From: Clostridiales bacterium UBA1728
GTDB taxonomy: Bacteria > Bacillota > Clostridia > Oscillospirales > Oscillospiraceae
Assembly: GCA_002315975.1 (NCBI GenBank)
Contig: DCIK01000015.1
Coordinates: 1 to 64,000 of the forward strand
Direction of reading: 5' to 3'
DNA length: 64,000 bases
This document shows, one piece after another, positions 22,921 through 31,044 of this stretch; position 1 is the stretch's first letter, and each line of letters opens with the position of its first letter. A program made the position numbers and the translations under genes. The notes under the pieces are model-generated. The model searched no databases and was not told the DNA's origin. It saw nothing but the letters and a program-made list of their open reading frames with translations.

Positions 22921-25373
22921 AGCTCTCATTTTCCCTGCGCGGCTGGGAGCAGACCCCCTTTGAGCAGATGTTCCGTCACTGCGTGGAAAACCGCTTTGAC
23001 GGTCTGGAGCTCTGCGCTCCCTTGGACAACGGCTACAGTGAGCGCAACCGGGAGCTGCGCCTTCTGAACGCCAACGCCCTTGTACGCAGGGTCAATGAGT
23101 CAGACCTGAGCCTTTGCTGTCTGGATACCTCTCTCGTTCTGACTCCCGCGTCCGAGCCGGAGGCGCTGCTGGCCTATATGGACTACGCCGAATGCTTCCG
23201 CATTCCCTATGTGGCACTGGAGGTGGGGGAGGAGAGCGCGACGTCTGTTCTCTCCGCCGCGGTGGAAAGAGCCGAAAAGAGCGGCATTACGCTATTGATC
23301 AAAACCACCGGGGCGTTTGCCGACACCAGGCTCCTGTGCAGCCTCTTAGACAGTTTCGCCAGCGACGGTCTCTGCGCTCTCTGGGATGTGGAGCAGACCT
23401 GCCGCGTGGGCAAAGAGAGTCCTGAATCCACCGTGGAGCGACTGGGCGCTTACATACGCCATGTGCATCTGCGGGATACGGAAGCGGATGGCCGCCCCTG
23501 CATCATGGGTGAGGGCACCCTGCCCGTTGAAAGGCTGATGCTTGCCCTCTCCAGCGTGGATTACGATGGCTACTGTTCTCTGGAGTGGAGCCCTGACTGG
23601 CTGGAGCTCAGCGACTACAGCGCTGTTTTTGCCCACTACATCTCCTTCATGAGCCGCTTTGAACGCAAGGAGAAGCAGGAGCGCCTGTATCTGAACTTTG
23701 ACGGAACCGGCAAGTATATCTGGAAGCGGGACGAGCTCATTGACCTGACCTTCTCTCAGGTGCTGGATCGGCTGGTGGAGGAGTTTCCCGACCACTATGC
23801 CGTCAAGTACACGACCCTCGACTATACCCGCACCTATGAGCAGTTCCGGGACGATGTGCATACCATGGCCCGTGCTCTGCTGGCTCTGGGCGTGAAGCGG
23901 GGCAGCAAGGTGGCCATCTGGGCCTCCAATGTGCCGGAGTGGTTTATCGCTTTCTGGGCTGTGACCTCTATCGGCGGCGTGTTCGTGTCGGTCAACACGG
24001 CCTATAAGATCTCCGAAATCGAATATCTTCTCCGTCAGTCCGATACCCACACCCTGCTGATGACCGCCTCCAGCAAGGACAGCGATTACGCTGCCATCAT
24101 GCGGGAAATCTGCCCGGAGCTGTCTGTTACCGATCCCGGCAAGCCCCTGCACTGCAAGCGTCTGCCCTTCCTGCGCAACATTGTCACCATCGGCTTTCGC
24201 ATGGAGGGCTGTCTCACCAGCGAAGAGATGATGGCGAGGAGCATAGAGGTGCCTCTCTCCCGGGTTTTGCGCATGGAGGCGGAGGTGCAGCCCACGGATG
24301 TGTGCAATATGCAGTACACCTCCGGCACCACGGGCTTTCCCAAGGGCGTTATGCTCACCCATTATAATGTCATCAACAACGGCAAGTGCATCGGCGACCG
24401 GATGGGTCTTTCCACCGCCGACCGGATGATGATTCAGGTGCCCATGTTCCACTGCTTCGGCATGGTGCTGTCCATGACGGCTTCCATGACCCACGGCACC
24501 ACCATCTGTCCGCTGCCGTACTTCTCCGCCAAAGCATCGCTGGACTGCATCAATCAGGAGAAGATTACCTGCTTCAACGGCGTCCCCACCATGTTCATCT
24601 CCATGTTCAACCATGAAAACTACCGCAACACGGACTTCTCCTATATGCGGACGGGTATTATGGCCGGTGCCGGCTGCCCTCCCGCGCTGATGCGCAGAGC
24701 CGCAGAGCCGGGCGAGATGAATATGCGCGGCATCGTCAGCGTCTACGGTCAGACCGAGTCTTCTCCGGGCAGCACCATGAGCGCCTGGACAGATCCGCTG
24801 GATCTGCGCTGCGACACGGTTGGCTACGAATTTCCCCACATCCGCACCAAAATTATAGACCCCGAAACCGGCGCGGAGCTGCCGGACAATACCAACGGCG
24901 AGTTCTGCTCCAAGGGCTACAATACCATGAAGGGCTACTACAAGATGCCCAAGGCCACCGCCGATACCGTGGATGCCGAGGGCTGGCTCCACTCCGGCGA
25001 TTTGGCCATGCGGGACGAAAACGGCTGCTACCACATCACCGGACGGCTGAAGGACATGATCATCCGCGGGGGCGAGAACATCTACCCCAAGGAGATCGAG
25101 GAGTTTATCTACACCCATGATGCTGTACGGGATGTGCAGGTGGTGGGCGTTCCCGACGAGACCTACGGCGAGGAGGCAGCGGCCTGCATCATCCTGCAGG
25201 AGGGGCAGAGCCTCACGGAAAAAGAGATGCGGGAGTATATCACCGCCCACATCGCCCGGCACAAGGTGCCGAAGTATATCGTGTTTGTGGATAGCTTTCC
25301 CATGAACGCAGCGGGAAAGGTTCTCAAGTACCGCATGAAAGAAGAGCTGATCAGACATTTAGAATTAAAATAA
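22917..25373 (+). CDS. Xylose isomerase-like TIM barrel + acyl-CoA synthetase fusion
   Basis: Two domains are fused in 818 residues. Residues 1-245 resemble sugar-phosphate isomerase/epimerase (AP endonuclease 2-like) TIM barrels, with likely metal ligands in WDVEQ, HVHLRD (His182, His184, Asp187) and LEWSP. Residues about 258-818 form an AMP-forming acyl-CoA synthetase with TSGTTGFPKG at 468, YGQTE, HSGDLA, GGENIYPKEIE and the C-terminal NAAGKVLKYRMK with the catalytic Lys. The second half resembles medium-chain fatty acyl-CoA ligases. The join has no frameshift and the linker (KQERLYLNFDGTGKYIW) is clean, so this is a true fusion. It overlaps the LeuA-like gene by four bases. The TIM barrel could modify the acid or acyl intermediate; its reaction is unknown. 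Confidence 0.8.
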   Translation: MKLSFSLRGWEQTPFEQMFRHCVENRFDGLELCAPLDNGYSERNRELRLLNANALVRRVNESDLSLCCLDTSLVLTPASEPEALLAYMDYAECFRIPYVALEVGEESATSVLSAAVERAEKSGITLLIKTTGAFADTRLLCSLLDSFASDGLCALWDVEQTCRVGKESPESTVERLGAYIRHVHLRDTEADGRPCIMGEGTLPVERLMLALSSVDYDGYCSLEWSPDWLELSDYSAVFAHYISFMSRFERKEKQERLYLNFDGTGKYIWKRDELIDLTFSQVLDRLVEEFPDHYAVKYTTLDYTRTYEQFRDDVHTMARALLALGVKRGSKVAIWASNVPEWFIAFWAVTSIGGVFVSVNTAYKISEIEYLLRQSDTHTLLMTASSKDSDYAAIMREICPELSVTDPGKPLHCKRLPFLRNIVTIGFRMEGCLTSEEMMARSIEVPLSRVLRMEAEVQPTDVCNMQYTSGTTGFPKGVMLTHYNVINNGKCIGDRMGLSTADRMMIQVPMFHCFGMVLSMTASMTHGTTICPLPYFSAKASLDCINQEKITCFNGVPTMFISMFNHENYRNTDFSYMRTGIMAGAGCPPALMRRAAEPGEMNMRGIVSVYGQTESSPGSTMSAWTDPLDLRCDTVGYEFPHIRTKIIDPETGAELPDNTNGEFCSKGYNTMKGYYKMPKATADTVDAEGWLHSGDLAMRDENGCYHITGRLKDMIIRGGENIYPKEIEEFIYTHDAVRDVQVVGVPDETYGEEAAACIILQEGQSLTEKEMREYITAHIARHKVPKYIVFVDSFPMNAAGKVLKYRMKEELIRHLELK

Positions 25374-25386
25374 AGGAGGAAGAAAT

Positions 25387-26424
25387 ATGAGCACACTGGA
25401 CATGATCCGCGAATACGGTCACGAAGAGGTTTACTTCGTCAACAACGAAAAGGCCGGACTGAAGGCCATCATCGCCGTACATAGCACCAAGCTGGGTCCC
25501 GCACTGGGCGGCTGCCGTCTGTGGCCCTACCAGAACGAGGAAGAGGCTCTCTTCGATGTTCTGCGTCTTTCTCGGGGCATGAGCTTTAAGAACGCTGCTG
25601 CCGGTCTGCCGCTGGGCGGCGGCAAGGGCGTGATCATCGCCGATCCTTCCCAGAAGACCGACGCCCTCTTTGAGGCCTTCGGCGAGGCCGTGGAGAAGCT
25701 GGGTGGCCGTTACCTCACCGCTGAGGATGTGAACACCGACACTCACGACGCCGACATTATGCTCCGCACCACCAGCCATGTGGTGGGTCGCGCCGATGTC
25801 AGCGGCGATCCCTCTCCCATGACTGCCATCGGCGTGTTCGACGGCATCCGCGCCACCGCAAAATTTGTCTACGGCACCGATGAGCTGAAGGGCATGAAGA
25901 TTGCCGTGCAGGGTCTGGGCAAGGTCGGTCTGGATGTGGCCGAGCAGCTCCACGCTGCCGGTGCCGAGCTGATCGTCTGCAACCGCTCCAACCGCAAGGT
26001 CATGGAGAAGGTCGTGGGCGAGTACGGTGCAAAGGAAGTGGCCATGGACGAGATTTACGGCGTGGACTGCGATATCTTCGCTCCCTGCGCTCTGGGCGCC
26101 ATCGTCAACTACGAGACCATTCCTCAGTTCAAGTGCAAGGCCATCGCCGGTGCTGCCAACAACCAGATTCTTGACGATGCCTGCGGCGTGGCTCTCAAAC
26201 AGCGTGGCATCGCCTATGCCCCCGACTTCATCATCAACGGCGGCGGCGTGATCAACGCCGGTCAGGAGGCCTTCACCACCTACGACAAGGAGAAGGTTCT
26301 CGCCCAGGTTCACAACATCTACAACACTGTTTACGGCATTCTGGAGGAGTCCAAGGCCAGCGGCGAGCCCGAAGGCGTCATCGCTCAGCGCTTTGCCGAA
26401 AACCGCATCAGGAACGGTCTGTAA
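25387..26424 (+). CDS. Leucine/valine (Glu/Leu/Phe/Val family) dehydrogenase
   Basis: The 345-residue enzyme reversibly converts a branched-chain (or aromatic) amino acid and NAD+ to the 2-oxoacid, ammonia and NADH. Visible marks are the Gly-rich GPALGGCR near residue 38, the catalytic Lys region PLGGGKGVI near 78, and the Rossmann motif VQGLGKVG near 178. Its length matches leucine and valine dehydrogenases and not the longer glutamate dehydrogenases. It has a strong AAGGAGG ribosome site 8 bases upstream and closes the operon that starts with the XRE-cupin ligase. It links the amino acid pool to the oxidoreductase. Phenylalanine dehydrogenase is an alternative. Confidence 0.85.
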   Translation: MSTLDMIREYGHEEVYFVNNEKAGLKAIIAVHSTKLGPALGGCRLWPYQNEEEALFDVLRLSRGMSFKNAAAGLPLGGGKGVIIADPSQKTDALFEAFGEAVEKLGGRYLTAEDVNTDTHDADIMLRTTSHVVGRADVSGDPSPMTAIGVFDGIRATAKFVYGTDELKGMKIAVQGLGKVGLDVAEQLHAAGAELIVCNRSNRKVMEKVVGEYGAKEVAMDEIYGVDCDIFAPCALGAIVNYETIPQFKCKAIAGAANNQILDDACGVALKQRGIAYAPDFIINGGGVINAGQEAFTTYDKEKVLAQVHNIYNTVYGILEESKASGEPEGVIAQRFAENRIRNGL

Positions 26425-26444
26425 GACAATTCCATAGCAAAAGA

Positions 26445-26475
26445 GAGGGTTTCCGCAGGGAGACCCTCCCTTTAC
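26445..26475 (+). terminator. Possible terminator of the 2-oxoacid operon
   Basis: GAGGGTTTCC pairs with GGGAGACCCTC-type sequence in a hairpin of about 10 pairs. The T-run behind it is short (CTTTACC), so termination may be incomplete. Confidence 0.5.
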
Positions 26476-26670
26476 CCGTCAAGGGAACAGCATCCTTAAC
26501 GACTTGCGCTTTATGATTCAGCCCGCATAGACAGCACAGGCACATTTCGCCCTGCCTGAAGGCGAAGCGGCTCAGGCTGCACGAGAGCCCATCAGGCGGG
26601 TATATCTGAAATAAGGACGAAAGCTGGACATAGCCTTGCGAGGAAATGCCGAACAAAGGATACAAGTCAT
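26476..26670 (+). other. Structured-looking intergenic region, unidentified
   Basis: About 195 bases without a credible ORF or clear promoter lie before the ATP-grasp gene. The region has several complementary segments, for example TTCGCC with GGCGAA, CCTGA with TCAGG, and CCCGC with GCGGG about 70 bases apart. This is compatible with a folded leader RNA, or with a dispersed intergenic repeat. It does not match riboswitch motifs I know. Confidence 0.3.
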
Positions 26671-27492
26671 ATGAAAAAGAAAAGTATACTCTACCTGAGC
26701 GATTTATACTATCCGGCAAAGGGGCGCAATTACTACGAAGAGGATCTGTTCATCGTTTCCCGGCTGATGGATGATTTCGATGTGGTAATATGCAACCCCC
26801 GCAATGCGGAGTCATTTGAAGATTATGCAGATCTGATTGTGTTCAGAAACACCGGGGCGGTCCTTGCGTTCAAGGATGTATACCAGAGCTTTACGGAGCG
26901 GGTCCGCAGCAAAGGCCTGAACACCTTTAACGAGTTTGTGGGAAAAGGGGATATGAGCGGAAAGCAGTATCTGCTGGATCTCACCCTGGCAGGCTACCCC
27001 GTTATCCAGACCGTTGACAGCATGGCGGATTTTCATAGGCTGCCGGAGGCCGAGAGATACGTGATAAAGCCCAGGCTGGGAGCGGATTCCATAGGTCTGG
27101 AATTTCTAAGCAAAGAGGAGCTTTTCTCCCGCAGGCTGAAGGCAGGGGAAACGCTGATCGAACCTGCCATAGACTTTGTCTATGAGCTGTCCTTCTATTT
27201 CATCAACGATATCTTTGAGTATGCCTTATATGCACCCAACACCAACAGACGCTGGGAACTATGCGAATACAAGGCCACGGCGGAAGACCTGGCCTTTGCA
27301 AAAAAGTTTATCGACTGGAACGATATCCGCCACGGCATCCAAAGAGTTGACGCCTGCCGAACCCGGGACGGCGGTCTGCTGCTGGTGGAAATGGAGGACC
27401 TGAACCCCTACCTGTCCCTCCTGCAAACAGAGGAGGATACCCGGAAAAAATTCCTGTCCGACCTGAAAAACGCGTTCGATGAAATGATATAG
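26671..27492 (+). CDS. ATP-grasp-like protein of unknown substrate
   Basis: The 273-residue product resembles small ATP-grasp proteins (RimK/CPSase-like). An N-terminal Rossmann-like part (SILYLSDLYYPAKG) is followed by YVIKPRLGADSIGL, the ATP-binding Lys strand, near residue 130, and by LLLVEMEDLNPYLSL near the C-terminus, where the Mg-binding Glu and Asn of ATP-grasp enzymes sit. Such enzymes ligate a carboxylate to an amine or thiol. No partner peptide or pathway gene is adjacent. It starts with ATG; the ribosome site is AAAGGATAC, moderate. A kinase-like gene follows with its own promoter, so co-transcription is not required. Confidence 0.55.
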   Translation: MKKKSILYLSDLYYPAKGRNYYEEDLFIVSRLMDDFDVVICNPRNAESFEDYADLIVFRNTGAVLAFKDVYQSFTERVRSKGLNTFNEFVGKGDMSGKQYLLDLTLAGYPVIQTVDSMADFHRLPEAERYVIKPRLGADSIGLEFLSKEELFSRRLKAGETLIEPAIDFVYELSFYFINDIFEYALYAPNTNRRWELCEYKATAEDLAFAKKFIDWNDIRHGIQRVDACRTRDGGLLLVEMEDLNPYLSLLQTEEDTRKKFLSDLKNAFDEMI

Positions 27493-27624
27493 TGAGATCA
27501 GGGGACGGTTAATACGAAAACGAAGACATTAAATGGGAATTTGTATCCCGTGTGACGCTCCTCGGTATGATCGTTCTCCATTCTCATTTCGAGGATTTTT
27601 TACCGCATAGGGGTTCTCTTTCTA

Positions 27625-27653
27625 TTGAAACCGCTTTGGGTTTGTGCTATAAT
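27625..27653 (+). promoter_or_regulatory. Sigma-A promoter of the kinase-like gene
   Basis: TTGAAA (27625-27630), 17 bases, TATAAT (27648-27653), about 65 bases before the start codon at 27718. Confidence 0.75.
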
Positions 27654-27717
27654 CCATAGCATAAGCCCTTCCGCAGCCTTAAGGGACTGCAAAGGATACA
27701 ACACGGAGGATACAACC

Positions 27718-29517
27718 ATGACGCTGGATCAATACCGCGAACAATTTCACAGAAATCTGGGGATTATGCTCCAGGCCCCGGAGAGGGATTTACATAGATC
27801 TCCCCTTGCTGCGCAGAACCTTGAGGAGGCTCTGACCCTGCTTTACGAAAAGCGGAGCTGCACCTTTGCCTCCCGGGAGGAGCTGGAGGAGCTCTTCCTT
27901 CAGGCTGCCGGTCTCGCCCTTAAAGGCAGCGCCCATGAAGCAGCACTTATGAGAAGCACGGAGGAGAGCTCCCCCAAGGGCTTCAGAGTCTCCGATATTC
28001 CCGGGATGTGGAGCTGGTTTCTGAAAACCCTTTACTGGATGCTGAGCACCTCCTGCTTCGAGCCCGAGGAGATTGCGGCATACGGTGAATATATTCTCCA
28101 TACGGGGCATTTCTTTTCCGCAGGCAACACCGAGCTTTCCCTGCTTCTAGCCGGCTTTGTTTTTATGCGCTTCGATCTGCCCTTTGCGGAATATAAGAGC
28201 CGCGAGGAATATGAGCGCATCGCAGAGCGTACCGAGGCTCCCGAAGCGGAGAATCTGCATACCTTCCTGGCCAATGTGGAGTTTGAAAACTTTACCGCAT
28301 ACTACCTGAACCTTTGCCCCAGCAGGCAGAACGGAAATGTCAGCCAGTATTTCAGCAGCTACTATGAGAAGGACAATGAAGGACAGTATGTCTGCCGCCT
28401 TGCGGGCAGCCTTGTCAAAGAGACAGGGGGAACCTTCCGGAGAACTGTGGATCAGTTCTACGAAAAGAACGGCGCTGTCCCCCTCACCTTTGACTGCGGC
28501 GGTCTGTGGACGGTGAGCGTTGAGGGCACTGATGTATTCAGTAAGCTGAAGGCCGAGGGCAAAAGCTTTGAACTCAGCAAGCTCAATATCGATTGTATGG
28601 TGCTTTTCAAATTTGTCGGTCTGCAGGATCATTTTGCCAAGGGCTGCGCCATCCCCCAGATCGATCTGAGCGAATGCCCCATCATCGGCGGCGGGAAAAA
28701 CGGCACTATCTACAAAGTGTCTGATGAGGTGGTCGCCAAGACCTTCGGAAAAAAATCCCCCTACGATGATATTATCCGTGAGCGCCAGTCCCAGAAGTCT
28801 GCCTTCATTGCCGGCATTCCGGCCCCGATTTCCTTCGGCTTTGCGGACTATAACGGCGCCATCGCAACTTTAATGGAGATTCTTGAATCCCAATCACTTC
28901 TGAATATCTTCGCTTCCGGGGAGAATCTGGAGGAGTGGATTCTTCGTTACGCCCGCTTTATCAAAGATCTCCACGCCATTCAGGATACAAGACTCCGGCA
29001 GTTCCGGCCCAATTACTTCGTCAATGAGGTTCTTCAGAAGACAGATCGGATAGACCCCTATCTGCCTGAAGCGTACAGAGGTAAGGCACGCAGCATCCTG
29101 ATGGCTGTCGATGAGCCGGAGTGCCTGATTCACGGCGATATTCAGCCCGGCAATATTCTCATGAGCCGCGGCGAGATGATGTTCATCGACTTCGATACCT
29201 TCTCCATCGGCAAGTCGGTCTACGACCTGGGCGCTCTATTCAGAACATTTCTGTCGGATATGAGTGTCATTGAAATCGGAGAAGAGCCCTATCTGCACCT
29301 GCCCTATGAGCGCTACAGCCAGATTCTCGACATTTTTATCGGGGAATATTATAAGGGCGTGCCCGAACAAACCGTACGGAAAAAGCTTGCGGAGATTAAG
29401 GTCATTGCCTATGTCCTCATGCTTGCAAAGAATGTAAAAATCGGTGAGTCTGCTGAAAAAATCCAGATTCAGATTTCTAAGCTTCTCGAAAACATTGATG
29501 AATGTGAGCGAGAGTAA
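27718..29517 (+). CDS. Aminoglycoside phosphotransferase-like kinase with long N-terminal domain
   Basis: The 599-residue protein has an APH/choline-kinase-like domain in its C-terminal half. Visible marks are a glycine loop GGGKNGTIYKV, VVAKTFGKK with the ATP-binding Lys, the catalytic loop LIHGDIQPGNIL, and the metal-binding IDFDTFSIG. The N-terminal 310 residues are mostly helical and unassigned. The start at 27718 is chosen for ACGGAGGA 8 bases upstream; the longer frame begins inside the promoter. It stands alone, with its own promoter and terminator. Family members phosphorylate small alcohols, sugars or antibiotics; nothing here points to one of these. Confidence 0.6.
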   Translation: MTLDQYREQFHRNLGIMLQAPERDLHRSPLAAQNLEEALTLLYEKRSCTFASREELEELFLQAAGLALKGSAHEAALMRSTEESSPKGFRVSDIPGMWSWFLKTLYWMLSTSCFEPEEIAAYGEYILHTGHFFSAGNTELSLLLAGFVFMRFDLPFAEYKSREEYERIAERTEAPEAENLHTFLANVEFENFTAYYLNLCPSRQNGNVSQYFSSYYEKDNEGQYVCRLAGSLVKETGGTFRRTVDQFYEKNGAVPLTFDCGGLWTVSVEGTDVFSKLKAEGKSFELSKLNIDCMVLFKFVGLQDHFAKGCAIPQIDLSECPIIGGGKNGTIYKVSDEVVAKTFGKKSPYDDIIRERQSQKSAFIAGIPAPISFGFADYNGAIATLMEILESQSLLNIFASGENLEEWILRYARFIKDLHAIQDTRLRQFRPNYFVNEVLQKTDRIDPYLPEAYRGKARSILMAVDEPECLIHGDIQPGNILMSRGEMMFIDFDTFSIGKSVYDLGALFRTFLSDMSVIEIGEEPYLHLPYERYSQILDIFIGEYYKGVPEQTVRKKLAEIKVIAYVLMLAKNVKIGESAEKIQIQISKLLENIDECERE

Positions 29518-29531
29518 TACTCAATAAGCAG

Positions 29532-29563
29532 AAATGCACGGTCTCAGTACCGTGCATTTTTCA
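29532..29563 (+). terminator. Intrinsic terminator
   Basis: AAATGCACGGT pairs with ACCGTGCATTT around CTCAGT, followed by a T-run. It separates the kinase-like gene from the metal-responsive locus. Confidence 0.88.
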
Positions 29564-29618
29564 TTTCCGAAGTTCTGCTGCGCTGAATCATTTTGCTATG
29601 CATAGAAAGAATAGCAAA

Positions 29619-29640
29619 ATATCCCCCCGGGGGGTTTGTA
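29619..29640 (+). promoter_or_regulatory. CsoR/InrS-type operator palindrome
   Basis: A perfect 12-base palindrome of six Cs and six Gs (29623-29634) is flanked by A/T sequence (ATAT before, TTTGTAT after). CsoR-family repressors bind A/T-flanked G/C-tract inverted repeats of this kind. It lies about 60 bases before the CsoR-family gene, where repressor binding would block transcription of that gene and the transporter genes behind it. The promoter boxes themselves are not clear. Confidence 0.65.
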
Positions 29641-29695
29641 TGCAGAGAAATTCACTGCTACACTGTGTGCAGCTGCAAAAGGAAGGAGTATACCC

Positions 29696-29998
29696 ATGAC
29701 GGTAAATGATCATATGCATCCGCATCCCCACGGCCATGTTCATACCAATACAAAAACGGTCAAAAACCGTCTGGCAAAGGCTTCGGGGCAGCTGGATCGG
29801 GTCTCGGAAATGATTGACAGGGGAGAGGACTGCGCCGAGGTGCTGCAGCAGCTCTCGGCGGTGATCGGTGCGCTGCGCTCTGCAAGCCGTGTCATCATGC
29901 GGGATCATCTGGAGCATTGTCTGGCAGAGGCCGCAGAGGAAGGAGATTTGGAGTCCATCAACCGCTTCCGGGAAGCTGTGGAGCTCTATATGAAATAA
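29696..29998 (+). CDS. CsoR-family metal sensor repressor, InrS-like ligand set
   Basis: The 100-residue all-helical DUF156 protein binds DNA when metal-free and releases it on metal binding. The ligand positions are Cys46, His71 and Cys75, with the spacing of CsoR. The N-terminal tail is His-rich (H6, 8, 10, 12, 14, 16). His14 lies 32 residues before Cys46, the same spacing as the fourth ligand of the cyanobacterial nickel sensor InrS (H21-C53-H78-C82). This favours Ni over Cu, but other metals remain possible. ATG at 29696 follows GGAAGGAG; the longer frame has no ribosome site. It is the first gene of the importer/methyltransferase operon and probably represses it through the upstream palindrome. 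Confidence 0.82.
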   Translation: MTVNDHMHPHPHGHVHTNTKTVKNRLAKASGQLDRVSEMIDRGEDCAEVLQQLSAVIGALRSASRVIMRDHLEHCLAEAAEEGDLESINRFREAVELYMK

Positions 29999-30000
29999 TC

Positions 30001-31041
30001 ATGTCGAAAAGAAAAACAAGAGAGCGCACAGCTTTGCTTCTGCTGTTGGCGGCAGTGCTGCTTATGAGTTTTACCTGCCTTTTAATCGGCTCCTCCCACA
30101 TGAGCATACGGGAATGCATTGAGGCACTCTCAGGCAGGGGAAGCGCATCCCAGATACGCATACTCCGCTCGATACGGCTTCCGCGTGTATTCGCTGCGCT
30201 CATCGCCGGCGCAGGCCTTTCGGTTTCCGGACTGATGATGCAGACGGCACTGGATAACCCTATGGCCTCGCCCTCCACGCTGGGCGTTTCCAACGCGGCA
30301 GTATTCGGGGCGAATCTATCGATTATCGCTTTCTCCGGGGGCTACCTGTCCACAGGGCATAATGTGGAGAACTATACCGCAGCAGCCTCTCCCTACGCCA
30401 CCTCGCTGCTGGCCTTCGCCTTTGCAGCGCTGAGCATCCTGCTGATTCTGGGACTGTGTCGCATCAAGAGCTTTTCGCCCTCCGTGGTGGTGCTCTCCGG
30501 CATCGCCATGGGCAGCGTGTGGACGGCGGCCACCACGGTGCTGCAGTTCTACGCCACGGATGTGGGGTTGTCGGCTGCGGTGGTTTGGAGCTTCGGCGAT
30601 CTGGGGCGTGCGAGCTATAAAACCGATGCCATCATGCTGCTGGTAACGGTTCCGGGCTATTTGGTCTTTGCCTGTTACCGCTGGCACTGCAACGCCCTGC
30701 TCAGCGGGGATGCCACAGCTCGAAGCATGGGCATCAGCGTGGATCGTCTCCGCTTTACGATGCTGCTCCTTTCCTCTCTCATCACCGCTGTGATTGTCTC
30801 TTTTCTCGGTATCATCGGCTTTCTGGGGATCATCTGCCCCCATCTGGTGAAAAAGCTCATGGGGGAGGATCACCGTATTACCCTGCCGCTTTCGGCGCTC
30901 AGCGGCTCACTGCTGCTGCTCCTTGCCGATACGCTTTCCCGCAGCATGGGCAACGGCTCTGCACTGCCGGTGGGGGCTGTTACCAGCCTTCTGGGTGCGC
31001 CGTTTTTTGTGGGCATCCTGCTGAGCAAAAAGGGGGAGTAA
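30001..31041 (+). CDS. FecCD-type ABC importer permease
   Basis: The 346-residue membrane protein has about ten hydrophobic helices and the FecCD/BtuC hallmarks RLPRVFAALIAGAGLSVSGLMMQ cut into its known order: RLPR, then GAGLSVSG, then NPMASPSTLGVS. Type II importers of this class carry metal-chelate complexes, haem or cobalamin. Start ATG 3 bases after the sensor gene stop; a longer upstream frame overlaps that gene and is rejected. With the ATPase and the binding protein next door it makes a complete importer. The substrate is unknown; context favours a metal chelate or a tetrapyrrole. Confidence 0.85.
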   Translation: MSKRKTRERTALLLLLAAVLLMSFTCLLIGSSHMSIRECIEALSGRGSASQIRILRSIRLPRVFAALIAGAGLSVSGLMMQTALDNPMASPSTLGVSNAAVFGANLSIIAFSGGYLSTGHNVENYTAAASPYATSLLAFAFAALSILLILGLCRIKSFSPSVVVLSGIAMGSVWTAATTVLQFYATDVGLSAAVVWSFGDLGRASYKTDAIMLLVTVPGYLVFACYRWHCNALLSGDATARSMGISVDRLRFTMLLLSSLITAVIVSFLGIIGFLGIICPHLVKKLMGEDHRITLPLSALSGSLLLLLADTLSRSMGNGSALPVGAVTSLLGAPFFVGILLSKKGE

Positions 31042-31044
31042 GCC

